From: Naematelia aurantialba
Taxonomy: Eukaryota > Basidiomycota > Tremellomycetes > Tremellales > Naemateliaceae
Direction: 5' to 3'
Length of the DNA: 64,000 nt
NCBI GenBank assembly: GCA_021527695.1
Contig: JAKFAO010000003.1
Span: 1,612,001 to 1,676,000, forward strand
Positions 48,971-62,336 of this stretch are shown in pieces (positions within the stretch are counted from its first letter, which is position 1; each line of letters begins with the position of its first letter). The translations under genes were made by a program, and so were the position numbers. The notes below the pieces were generated by a model. It worked only from the letters and a program-made list of their open reading frames with translations. It was not told the origin of the DNA and did not search any database.

Positions 48971-49734
48971 CAAAGTGCCGATTGCAGGGTGACACGGCGC
49001 ACAAAGGGGGGTGCGAGACGTGAATTCGGCCAGAAGGTAGGGCACGCTGTCCTACCTGCCGGGGATAACGCTTTTGATGGCGCAGGTGTCGAGGGCTCGT
49101 CAAAGGACGCAGCGAGCGCTGCGTCACCGTGACGCTGCGTGTATGGAACACTTGGACGGTGAGGAAGGCCCGCTACGGAGTGCGATCTGGTCGGTGATCG
49201 CTCGCTGATGCGGAGAGGCGGAGATGCGGACAGACAAGGATGGGGTGACAGGGGGGATGGGGATGAGAATCGAGGGGGTCGAGGCTGGGGAGCGAAAGGA
49301 TGAAACGCTGGGTGACATGGCCTGTGCGCCGTAGATAGACCTACCTGACATGTGCTCCCCTCCTGCTGCAGCAGCGCTCGCGGCGCTCGTGCTCTCTGCC
49401 GTGCGGACATGGAAGAATGTCCCAGTGCCAGCAAGGCAAGAGGATATGTATGCAAGTCACAGCGCAAAACTATACCAGCGGACATGCATATTATCCCACC
49501 GCCTGCCGTCTACGTCCCGCGTCCTGCGCTCTGATGTCTGTCGTCTGTCCGCCTGTCAGGCCAGCCGAGTAGGTGTTGAAAGCCAACAGGCGGCCCAAGC
49601 GCCAGACGGCTTCGTGTCCATCCCTCTGGCCCTCCCTCGCCACTCGTCACTCGCCACTCTACACTCGGACGGACCTTGCACCAGGACATTCGGGAGCATC
49701 ATGCATACAGGGTTTTGGTGTCCACCGGGCTGCT

Positions 49735-49822
49735 CTGATGGCCATGCCTGACTGCCATGTCTGATGGCCATGCTTGATGGCCATGATCGATGGGCGATGG
49801 GTGATGGGTGATGGGTGATGGC
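49735..49822. repeat. Degenerate GATGGCCATG/TGATGGG repeats
   Basis: Repeats of TGATGGCCATG, then five units around GATGGGTGATGG. Confidence 0.85.
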
Positions 49823-51725
49823 AATTCTCATGAAACGCTTCAATGTCTGCTCGCGCCGCCGAAAGGCCGCCGCCTCCGTATGGCAAGCCGTGATGCCATG
49901 GGTTTTGATGCCATGGTGATGGGGGTTCGAGGGACGTGCCGACACATGTACCATCAAGGCTATCTCTGCCATGCATGCTGTGTTTCCCATACGATCCGAG
50001 TACCTCCTGACCCTGTCCCAGCGACACAGGTCGACTGCTCCCTCTGGCGGACCAGATCCCAGTGGCAGTGGCCAGTGCCACTCCTGCATGGAATCTCCTC
50101 GGTCTTTGGTCTCAGGCTCTCACTGGTTCCCGTGGAGAAACCCCAGAAAGATCCCAAAGCGAGGTCCAACGCCACACAGCCTCCAGGATCTACGGTGCGA
50201 TCGGCGCGACAGCGTCCACCTTTGTGTCCCGCCAGGTCCCACTTCGGTCCTCATCAGAAGTGTGGCCGACGACCGGGAATAGCTGCAAGCCGGGGGGAAC
50301 GTCGCCGGATCCCCGTTTCGGCGGGAGCAACGGGGGCCAGTCCAGCTCAGGTCTCGAGCTCTCTTCCCACTCGGTCGCCCGTGCTACGCGATAGATGAGA
50401 GGCCGTCAGATCAACGCAGACTAGATTCCACGATCCCACTGCACGCCCGTGTCCCGCCACGTACAACCTCGCCCATGTTGCCCGTCGTAATGCTCCCCGT
50501 AGGCTGTTCCTGTACCAGAGACGTGGGCCGTGGGTCCATGACACGCCTGCCCACGAGGCTTGACCAAGCGGCACAGAGAGTGGGGACGTACTCCTCGGAC
50601 TGTCGTCTCGGACACCCATGTCATGTCACGTGGAAAGGCTTACATGCTTCGTGCCACTGCAGCCGCGAGCGACTCGCACGGCCGAAGAGGCAAACGTGGA
50701 CAGCGGTGGGAACGGATGGAGCCGGTGGAACGGAACGAGCCGATGGAACTATGGAACGGGAGGGAACGATGTCCGACAATCCCACGCCACGCAGACCTCC
50801 CGGACGTCGTACATGTGCCCGGACCGATAACGGTAGCGAACAGCGAACTACGGGTGACTATGGCTGGTAGCAAGTACGAAGTTGGTGTGTGCAAAGCGGT
50901 GCAGCTCGAGCCGAGCACATGGTCTCCCACACCGCTGTTTCTCACGCCGGGAATCCCGTGCAAAGATAAGATACAGACAGTTGTCTATTGCATCTTGCAT
51001 CTGTGCATCTGTGCATCTAATGCGTATATTGACGGTCGTCCCTTCATGTGCTCGTTTCGGAGCCGTAGCGTGTGAGCGTGGTTGGTGTCGAGTGTAATCC
51101 CTTTGGTGAATGTTATAATGACACCGCGCAGCGTCATAGTCAACTAGACAAACGCGGTCCAACACCATGCATGCTCTGGGCGATCGCCGGGCCCCCCGCA
51201 ACGCAGTGGAGGACCGCACGCCACCGGCTCGCCCCTGCCCGTTGGTCTCTGCTCGTTTCTACGGCATACTAATGCCCGAGACGCGCTCGCTCGCCGTGAC
51301 GGGCGACTGAGATTTCCGCGCAGCGACGTCGCCGTGGTACTGGATTTCTCGAGGCGCAGCGCAGGGTGTGGCGGCGCTGCACCCAAATTTCCGCCAGGCC
51401 GACCCTGTTTGCAAGCGAGAGTTATTCTAGTCTGTGCGATCGGGTGCGCTTAGGGTTCCTAGGGGCAGAGTGCTCCATGCAGGTGGTTGGTATACTGGGT
51501 ATACGTATGATACGTCTGCTACGCGTTGGCAGTGCTACGCGGCTCCCGAGGCACAGTCTCCATACATGCACGATCATCGAGGCACAAGATCCATAGCGGC
51601 GCACATATAGCACTCGTAGGCACAGATCCATAGAGGCTGGTCGAACGAGGCACAGCTGGGGTCCGCGCAGGCAACAAGTCCGGGGGTGGCACTCCGACCT
51701 TTCCTTCGGCGTGTCCGTAGCCTTG

Positions 51726-51825
51726 TAGATTTCAGGTTTGTAGGTTTGTAGATTATAGGTTTGTAGATTATAGGTTTGTAGGTTATAGGTTTGTAGATTA
51801 TAATTTTGTAGATTAGTAAGATTTG
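51726..51825. repeat. AT-rich 18-nt tandem repeat
   Basis: Five to six units of GGTTTGTAGATTATA with changes; notably AT-rich within a GC-rich region. Confidence 0.9.
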
Positions 51826-51972
51826 TAGATAGGTGGATTTCCTGCGCCCCGAATTTCCAGTGTGCCACTGGACCCACGGAGAGATGGACAGACGTACGGT
51901 ACCGCCACGGCACGCCAGGTGACGAGTGACCTGCGCCACCCAGCGACGACATCCGAGATCTCGAGTGACTGT

Positions 51973-52080
51973 CAAATTCCGCGTGACCGGTCTTCCGAGT
52001 GGCCAGTTCCGAGGGACCAGTTCCGAGTGACCACTTCCGAGTGACTGGTCTTCCGAGGGACCAGTTCCGAGTGACCAGCC
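51973..52080. repeat. TTCCGAGTGACCAG tandem repeat
   Basis: Seven or more units of TTCCGAGTGACCAG or TTCCGAGGGACCAG with GTCTTCCGAG variants. Confidence 0.9.
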
Positions 52081-52214
52081 CCCAATCATGCCGGGCGACG
52101 AGACGAGCCCAGACGTGTCCCGCCTCGCGAGCGCCAAAGAGCCCCAGATCCAAATCCAGAGCAAAGCGACAAGGGCTGCGGTCGCGCTCGTGCAAGCGGT
52201 GTGGGTGTCGCGTA

Positions 52215-52275
52215 TCGACCCGTTACCAGGGTGGTTGTTACCAGGTGTTACCCGGGTGGTTGTTACCAGGGTGAC
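52215..52275. repeat. TTACCAGGGTGGTTG repeats
   Basis: About four units of GTTACCAGGGTGGTT with variants. Confidence 0.85.
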
Positions 52276-52589
52276 TAGGGGGTTCGTGACCGAGTCGTGA
52301 CGAGCCAGGTGGCTTGTCGCAGGGAGCCGTGCAACGGGGCCACTAATTTTCCGCCCCAGGCCGCGTGGTACTACCGACACGTTTGTTCTGTTCTGCGCTC
52401 GGCTGTCCCCAGCGTCCAATGGCATGACAATATGACGATGCAGTCCCGGAGGGAGAGATGCAGTCCTGGCGTTCCCAGGAACCCTAAAGCCATTGATGCA
52501 ATAGCTTCGGCTTTCCATGCTCGCACCTTTTCGATCGCGCGGCGCGTATCGGACAAGATTATTTCCGGCTCAGTCTCGAGGCTGCGGCG

Positions 52590-52742
52590 TGGCCGGCTAC
52601 GTGGCTGTGGCTGTGGCTGTGGCTATGTGGCCACGAGCCTACGAGGCTACGGGTCTATGATTGTGATGTGGGGCCATGAGCCTATGAGTCTATGAGTGTG
52701 ATGCGAGGCTGTGATGGTATGATGCTGTGATGCTATGAGGCT
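52590..52742. repeat. GGCTGTGGCTGTG and CTATGAG repeats
   Basis: Degenerate tandem words GGCTGTGGCTGT then GAGGCTACG, GAGCCTATG and GTGATGCTAT. Confidence 0.8.
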
Positions 52743-53025
52743 CACGGCCTGGTGTGATGCGACGCTGCCAATGCAGCCCACGACCGCTCATAATGCAGGA
52801 GATACTCGACATTCCACCCCACACACTAGTTTCTATCTCTCTATGCATGGACATGCAGACGAGCAGACGCAGAATTATCGACTATCAAGCAGGCTATCGA
52901 GCAGATTATCGAGCAGACTGTATATGAGGCAATCAACATTCCAAGCCGTGTATGATCCACTCCAACATCCCCACAAACTCCACGTCCTGCGCCGCGACAC
53001 AGACAGCCTCGCACTTCGATACGCG

Positions 53026-55064
53026 TCAAGCCGATCCAGCCACGGGCACGCCGGTTCGCGCCTCGATGGCGGCTCCAAGGGCTCGCGCCCACTGGTAGCC
53101 AACCGCAACGTCCATCCTCGCTTTCTCACCCTCCACCCCAGTGAAGGCCGTCAGCTCTTTCAGACCCGCCAAGACCCTCTCGACTTCTGGCTTGAGCACA
53201 AGAGCGACGCGCCGCACTTGGTCTTCTGCCGCGCCGAAGCCCGCCAAAACTTGTCTCTCGTACTCTGCTGGGCTCGTCCATAGCTCAGCAGGGGACATGA
53301 TACGGCGTTGACCGCCCGCAGCTTTCTCGGGATCGGCAATAGTCGATCCCAATGTGGAATTCGCAGCGCGGAGCAAGATCGTGAATAGGCTGACGGCTGG
53401 CATGTCCTCCAGAGCATCGTCCAGCTCATCCTCCTCGGGCAGGTCTTCGTCGTCTCGTAGGCGTCGACAAGCCGCCAGTAGACGCAAAGGTCCGTTACGG
53501 CTGTGCATTGCTTGAGACACAATGCGGAACGATGCTAGAGCTTCGAGAGCCTCGTGCAGCGCCTCACGAGCAATGTGCTCCGTCGCCGACGACTGCATAG
53601 CGTCTGGCGTCTGGACCATGCCGCCGACCAAACGCTTCATTAATCCCTCGAGCGACATGAGCACATGCGTCATGGGATCGTATCGAACGCCACGAGAGGG
53701 CGACGGTGGTCGCGATGCCACACGTGATGGCAGAATCGTAGTAAATTTGGCAGTAACACCACCGAGCGATGGGGAAGCCACGACTGTCGGTGTCGAGTCT
53801 TTGGCCACGCTACCCAAAGCTTTGCTGACGCTTGATGGGGAAGGTGGTCTCGCAGAAGCACCATACACGTTCTTCTCCGAAACCAAGCACATTGCCTTCC
53901 AGACGACGGCAACGACCACACCGGTAATCCAACCTTCGCCGTCGTCCGCACACGGCGCGGCAACAATCTCAAGGGCCTTGCGGGCCCCATCGACTCGAGA
54001 TGCGAAATGCTGCAAGCAGGTGGGGATGGGCAACGACCGCGCCGAGCCCGGACCTGAATTCTCCTTGGTAAGGCGTGACACTGGTTGATTCGAATATTCC
54101 TTGGAGACAGGCACATTCAGTGCTGGAGCTGGGATGGTCGGCAGACCAAGAGGTTTCCCTCCAGGCGGAGAAGTACCCTCAGTCCTTCCCAGTGATGCCA
54201 ACAAGTCGCGTCGGAGTCCGTTGATCAAAGGTTGGATGACCTTGCCGACGATCAGGTCAAACTTGTCCATGACCGGTCGCAGCGCCTCTTGCACGAACTT
54301 GGGCCATTTGCCGGTCTCAAGAGTTTGTTCTAGGACCTCGCACGTCTCCCAGGAAGCATGCGCGACGGATAGAGCGAAGAACTGCACAGGGTTGAGCGGG
54401 TGAGCCGTCGGCGTGGACAGGAGGGTGAGCGGAGCTGCGAATGCTGGATCGGTCAGGGCGGGGAGGAGAAGAGATTCGAGACGTGTCGTGTAGATGCTGA
54501 GCGCTCGTACTGCGGTACGAAGTACTGCTCGGATGAGATACGCATCCGAAGGCGGATAGGGGAGCTCCCTAGAAACAGTTAGACGAGAGCAGACAGAAGG
54601 ATGGATGCAACGCACTTGACTACTGCCTCTCCTATGGTCCATCCCTGACCCTTTTTGAATGGCTTTTTCAACTTTGCGTCAACCCCAGCGCAGGCTCGGT
54701 TGACGGCCTCGTTCAGTCTTAGACCGAGGACGTCCATATACCCGCCCTGTGGGCCCGTGGCGACATCGTGAGGGACGCCAGTTGCGGGCATACGCGGGGT
54801 GGCCGGCCGAGATGAGGGGGGTGAGGCTTTTTTAGCGCCTAAAGGCTGCGAAGGATGAACAGTACCGTTGGTCGCGCCATTGGCAATGTTGAGCTGAGCA
54901 ACCTTGTCGGTGATCTGTCGGGAAAGAGAACGAGAACGGGGCTTGTCAGCAGGCATGCCGCCGTCGCTGGGATACGCGGCGGCAGTGCCTGGGGCGGTAG
55001 CGGTCGCGGGGGAGGAGGGACGGGAGGGTCGGTTGAGAATCGGGAGAGTTCGAAGCGCGTTCAT
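53026..55064 (-). CDS. Conserved-looking helical protein, function unknown
   Basis: Predicted 663-aa protein; family not recognised. Exons on the minus strand: 55064..54616 and 54568..53026. The first 100 residues are disordered and Ser/Pro/Ala-rich; the rest is dense with amphipathic helices, for example AYLIRAVLRTAVRALSIY, KWPKFVQEALRPVMDKFD, LIVGKVIQPLINGLRRDLLA, GVVVAVVWKAMCLVSEKN and MTHVLMSLEGLMKRLVGGM. A linker of Ser/Pro interrupts the middle. No membrane anchor, catalytic motif or Cys/His cluster is seen. It may be an ARM/HEAT-type scaffold, which is inference from composition only. Confidence 0.75.
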
Positions 55065-55940
55065 CTTGGCTCGGATGGGGTCGAGTGAGTGATATGGGAA
55101 ATGTATTTATCCCATACGGGACGGCGGATAGGACCTCTGTTTGGCGAAGACTAAAGCACAGATTGCCCGCAGTGCGCGAGCGTGTCGAGTGGTGGGGGGT
55201 GTAAGTCAAATTATGGGGGCTTCTCGCCCGAGTCGATCAAGAACAGGATGAGGGGTGGGAGTCGAAGGAGGCGAGACGCAGATGCAAGGCTGTGTGTGAT
55301 GGAAGCAGTGTCGGTGAGCGTAAAAGGACAAAAGCAAGTCTTGGTCAGCGACAGGACTTGCTGCTCGACGAGAGAGGGAAGAAAGGGATGAATGACCCAC
55401 CTGCGAACGTCGCCCCTCAGTGCAGATTGAGGATAGCCACTACAAGGAAGTTTGTACTTTCTCATCGGAATGCCAGAACAGTCAATGTTCTATGGTGTAT
55501 TGTACTTGGGGGTGAGCGGTGATCAGGCGACGCGGGCAAGAGGGGGTCAAAGCGGCCAGGCTCTTGCGCTGTGTGTATGTGGTTGGTGGTGGTGGATGTG
55601 CAATGGGACAAAGCGAGGAGAAGAAGAAGAACTGAGAAGTCGCGCCCCCCAAACGCCCGCCCCAGCCCCCCCGGCGAGGAAAAAAAATAATCGACAAACG
55701 CCGTCGATCAGCGAATCCCGTTGTGGCATTACAACGACGACCCGCGGACGGCGTGATGATTACAATCTGAATCCTAATGGCATTACAAACTTGGAAATGC
55801 CCCCGGCGCGGGACTCGCCGCGAGTCGGGCGCGCCCATTTATCCGGAGCCTCCGACTCGACCAACATCACCAATCGGATCGCGAGCGCGCCTGCAAGTAT
55901 CCCTCATTCATCGAAAAGCACGAGCGTATCAGTGCCCAGC
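55065..55940. promoter_or_regulatory. Divergent intergenic, 663-aa unknown / aspartate aminotransferase
   Basis: 876 bp between start codons. No exon is recognised, so the two promoters are expected here. Confidence 0.5.
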
Positions 55941-58341
<2,401 letters not shown>

Positions 58342-58763
58342 AATGATAGACAGAGATGTCTTGGTGAAAAGAAAATAGCATTATATGCATGGCAGTGGCA
58401 ATCTCGCCGGTCTGAATCCTCAACCTGCGACCAGCTACGACAGGACGACGCTAATCGCAGATGCGTCTGGTGTGAGCTTGTGCGCTTGCGACGGCAGGCC
58501 AGGCGACTGGGTTTGTGCGTTGCATGTTTGTTCTCTGTGATTCGGAGACTCATGGGTGCGACTAGGTATGTGCGTTGCACGTTTGTTCTCTGTGGTTCAG
58601 AGCTCGTGTTGCGACGGTGTTGCAGCTCACGTGTAGAAAAAGTACATGCAGAAAAGTACATCAGGAATGCAACAATCGATCGTGTACAGTACAACCGTGG
58701 AAACTGGAAGCCGTGTTTCCGAAATCATGTCCGCATTAGATCGCCCTCATACCTCGCTGGTGC
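58342..58763. other. Convergent 3' intergenic
   Basis: 422 bp between the AAT1 and tail-anchored gene stops, containing two copies of a segment with TTGTGCGTTGCATGTTTGTT (58511-58531 and about 58568-58588). No gene is recognised. Confidence 0.6.
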
Positions 58764-59936
58764 CTAATTTTGGTTCGGTATGACGGCGGCTGCGATGAAT
58801 ATGCCCACCACCACGATTAACACGACGGCTGCGATCATGAGCGCGATGCGGAGCTCGCGCATGTTTCCTGCGTTGTCAGCGGGGGATCGAGTAAGGGCAT
58901 GGAAGAGAGCAGACAGTAAGAGGGAGAAGGGATAAGAGAGGAAGAAGGGTCGAGAAAGAAGGAAGAGGGAGGAAAGAGGGAAGAGAAAGAGGGAAGAGAA
59001 AGAGGAAGAGGAAGAGGGAAGAGGGAAGAGGGAAGAGGGAAGAGGGAAGAGGGAAGAGGGAAGAGGGAAGAGGGAAGAGGGAAGAGGGAAGAGGGAAGAG
59101 GGAAGAGGGAAGAGGGAAGAGGGAAGAGGGAAGAGGGAAGAGGGAAGAGGGAAGAGGGAAGAGGGAAGAGGGAAGAGGGAAGAGGGAAGAGGGAAGAGGG
59201 AAGAGGGAAGAGGGAAGAGGGAAGAGAGAAGAGAGAAGAGACGAAAGACATACGGGCCCTTTCATCTCCCGGCCCATCCTTGACGGTGACCTGCAGCCTT
59301 GCAGGCGGCATCACAACCATCTGGTCCCAAGCCTCGTCCAAAACGATGCCCCATTGGGTACTTCCTTGGCCGCCGCTGTCAATGGGAACGTGAAACTCGA
59401 TACGGTCTGATGGGTATTCTGCGAGGACGGGAAATGCGCGCTGGACAATCTCGGTCGTGCTCTGTGCAGGCAGACTATCAGCGCTGCTCTCTCATTTCTT
59501 CTCATCTATCTCTCATCTATTCCCAGTTCCCATCTCTACCCATCTATCTCTCATCTCTTCTCGCCTAGCTCTCATATCTTCTCGTCTACCTCTCATCTCT
59601 TCTCGCCTATCTCTCATCTCGCTCTAGTCTTGTTCTTCGGAGCTCGGTCTCGTCTGGTCTCTGGTGCGTAGTCTCGGAGAAGACAGACACACTCACCTCG
59701 CGATCATGTCCCAGCACACCCAGCACACTCTCCTCCACACCCTTGACAGGGTACACTGGCTTAAACGTATAAGTCATATTGATCCTCCTCTGGCCCGAAC
59801 TCGCACCGCCATCCACCTGGCGCGGAGGGTACGCAGTCTCGAGACCATGCTCGTCGTCGTCTGCCCGTCCACTTTTCGAGAGGAACGGCGTCGCCTCGCC
59901 GGAAGTGCGGGGCTGGTACTCGGGTGGAGAGGACAT
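58764..59936 (-). CDS. Small tail-anchored membrane protein, unknown
   Basis: Predicted 183-aa protein; family not recognised. Exons on the minus strand: 59936..59697, 59461..59254, 58867..58764. The N-terminus MSSPPEYQPRTSGEATPFLS is disordered. A compact domain follows (NMTYTFKPVYPVKG, STTEIVQRAFPVLAEYPSD, WDQMVVMPPARLQVTVKDG) whose alternating beta-like segments recall ubiquitin/PB1-type folds, though this is only an impression. The C-terminus is one hydrophobic helix (LRIALMIAAVVLIVVVGIFI) with a short tail, the topology of a tail-anchored protein. Both introns (235 and 386 nt) are long for this window and full of simple repeats. Confidence 0.75.
58975..59238 (-). repeat. Heptanucleotide array (GGGAAGA)n in intron
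   Basis: About 30 near-perfect head-to-tail copies of GGGAAGA (TCTTCCC on the gene strand) in intron 58868..59253, with GGAAGA variants at both edges. Confidence 0.95.
59500..59630 (-). repeat. CATCTCTTCTCG-type repeats in intron 1
   Basis: Degenerate units of TCTCATCTCTTCTCGCCTA in intron 59462..59696 of the tail-anchored gene. Confidence 0.85.
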
Positions 59937-60380
59937 GACAGTATATTATGTTACAGGAAAGAGTGAGAAGAGAGAGAGACAGCTGAAAGGCTGTCGAGGG
60001 GGCATCGTCGCCGCCCCCGGTATGTGGCACGTGCCACCCACCAGTCTGCCAGATTATCCGAACTGCCGTCGTTGTCTGCACCGCCGTGCAGCTGAGCGCC
60101 CGCATGGCGACTGCTGCCATTCGTTGGGGCTGGGGAGATATACAGCGCCGTCAGACATCTTCCGTGCTCAGTCTGTCATGCTCGATACTACTGGGACCGA
60201 AATGGCAAGCGCGCTTGTTCCCTCGGATTGGCGGGTGGCGCAACACTCCAGACTGAAGAATCGGATGACTCCAGACTCTAGGATCGGATGACTAGGCTCG
60301 ATCTGCACGAATGCAACATGCATACGTGTCGCTATGGTACAGCGGGAGTGTATACAACTCAATCATCAAATCTACATCCA
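59937..60380. other. Intergenic, WHI2-like to tail-anchored gene
   Basis: 444 bp between tandem minus-strand genes; it contains a short ACTCCAGACT duplication near 60245-60285. No gene is recognised. Confidence 0.6.
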
Positions 60381-61922
60381 TCAGCTGCAATCCTCCCGTG
60401 CTAGCCCAGCAGTTGAGAGACTCACCAAGGAAAGCTCAAGAGTCCACACTCGCCTCGCCCACACTTTGACTGTCATAGTCTTCTCCTTTTCAGCGGTGCT
60501 AGACGCCGGCACCTTGACCTCGACCCCATCCCACCAACACTTCCTCTGAGAGCTGTCAGCGATACTCGATGACGCCCGACAAACTTTGCCGTAAATGTCG
60601 CGAGCATAAATGGAATGACTAACAGCAGGTTTGCGCCAGAACAGCAGCAGCTTTTGCGCCGTGGCCATTTGTGCCTGGTCGACGATGGGTGTGGTCTGTC
60701 CGGGCTCGGCGTCGATATCTCCAGGGTGGATGATGCCCGTCTTGAGCAGCACGAGCGCCATGGACGAGATGATGTTTCGCGCCGGCTCGCAGGCGCGGTA
60801 TCCCCACTCGTCTGTGCGGGAGAACCCGCTACGCCGTGTGAGCACGCGACGTTGAGACGGCCCCGATTGCCCGACTGCTGCGCCACCGACCACTCAAGCC
60901 ACGGCAGCTGTCCGCTGCACAAGGCCAGCTGTCCGTCGTCTCCCTCGTGCCTCGCGGCCTTGGGAACACACATCCCGCGCAGGTGGACATGGCCGTATTC
61001 TGCCAACACAGTATCATGCACTCACCTCATGCAGAGCATATCGATCAAATGCTGTTCCGCCAGGTTATTCTCCTTGTTCACATTCCTCTGAAGCGCCGTG
61101 AAGATCGCACGTCTCCCTTCCAAGGCCTTTCCCGCCTCGCGTTTCAGTGTGCGGAGCTCGTCGTTCGGCGCCCCCGTCGCGATGTCCGTCTGGGCCAGGC
61201 TGTCCGGCGCGGTGATCGTAAAGTACTCTAGCTCCTCGCGAAGGACGATGACGGCTTGTTTCGTCAGGAGCGGGTTCTCGTCCGCCGGCTGCATGGGGAT
61301 GGACTGCTGCGCGTGAAACAGGCCCGGCGCGGTCGGGGTGCCGTAGAATGCTGATTGCGCCGCGGACCAGAAGGACAGGATGTAGTGGAAGCATGCGGGG
61401 TCAAACTGGCCTGTCAGCAACAGCGCCAGCGCGCTTGAAGGGGGACATAGAACGGTAGTGATCAACTACAAGTTTGGAGGAGGAAGGGATCCTCGGGATA
61501 TAACCGGTATAGGACAGTTTCGAGCAGCTCTGTAGGCTATCTGCAGCCCGTGGTCCATCCGATCGCATGTCTCCTTGCCAGGAAAACGACCCATGGACAG
61601 TGTACATGGGTCTACCCGCCACTGTGAAGCTCGGCCAACTCACATCCACGGTGAAAACACCATCATCCGCGCCTTCCCAACTAGCAGGCTTGCTGAGTAT
61701 CAGACCCTGGGGAAACAGCCCCAGTAGCACGCTCTCAGGAAGCAGCATGAGCGTCTCTCTGTCGACGGGGAACAGGGTGCCGCGCAGGTCGAGGTTGAGG
61801 CGGGACAGGAGTTGTTGGTTCGACGGGGCATATAGAGGGGGATACGAGGGCGAGACCGAGGTGATGGGCGATGACGAAGGGGCTACAGAGGTGATGGGAT
61901 TCGACGAGTCAAGGGCCGCCAT
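60381..61922 (-). CDS. WHI2: WHI2-like growth/stress regulator
   Basis: Predicted 342-aa protein resembling fungal Whi2 (BTB/KCTD-like), which with Psr phosphatases controls stress response, TORC1 and growth arrest. Exons on the minus strand: 61922..61644, 61405..61026, 60828..60624, 60545..60381. The BTB-like part reads LNLDLRGTLFPVDRETLMLL, PESVLLGLFPQGL and, across a splice, VDFDPACFHYILSFW. Later blocks are DEWGYRACEPARNIISSMA, LLLFWRKPARKCWWDG and VKVWARRVWTLELSLV. The intron 60829..61025 was chosen because it joins CMSGFSRTDEW. The last intron (78 nt, no stop) could be retained, and a donor after ELSL allows a different short C-terminus. Confidence 0.8.
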
Positions 61923-62336
61923 GTTCAAAGTGCTCGTCTGAGCTGGTACGTGGAACAAAGTCGGACGAGCAGTAAGATAAGCAAGAGGACCGAGACCAAG
62001 ACGACCTAAGGTATGAAGAACGCAGAGGACAGGAAATGACAAGCGGGGCCCGTGTTTATCCAAATCGGGTTACAATTCGGTTCGCCCTTCCCGCTCGTTT
62101 GTACTGTTTTATCATCATGCTGCCCGCAACAGAGACCAGCGGGCTTCGGAAACTATCCCCCTGATACATGCAGAGCTGCTGGACACGCAAACAAGCGGTG
62201 TGCTGGCTCCGTCTTGAATCCCCGTCCTCCGCCCTCATCATCGCGCAAGGGATTCCCTCGCCTTATGGCTTTGGAGAAGGCATAGCTTAGACAGACGTGT
62301 ACCACCAGAAATGTTCACCCATGCATGCTCCAGCTA
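61923..62336. other. Intergenic, QCR8 to WHI2-like gene
   Basis: 414 bp between tandem minus-strand genes with no recognised feature. Confidence 0.6.

Larger units (their letters stand above)
48971..53025. other. Gene-free region upstream of G1 cyclin, part 2, minisatellite-rich
   Basis: About 4 kb in which no gene is recognised, but several unrelated minisatellites occur (49735-49820, 51726-51825, 51975-52080, 52215-52275, 52590-52740). One MCB-like ACGCGT lies at 51521-51526. Confidence 0.5.

Noticed and set aside
48019..50089. Several 130-230 residue open frames in the gene-free region
   Set aside because: Composition is Ser/Pro/His/Arg-biased, no conserved pattern or intron continuation is visible, and frames occur on both strands alike.
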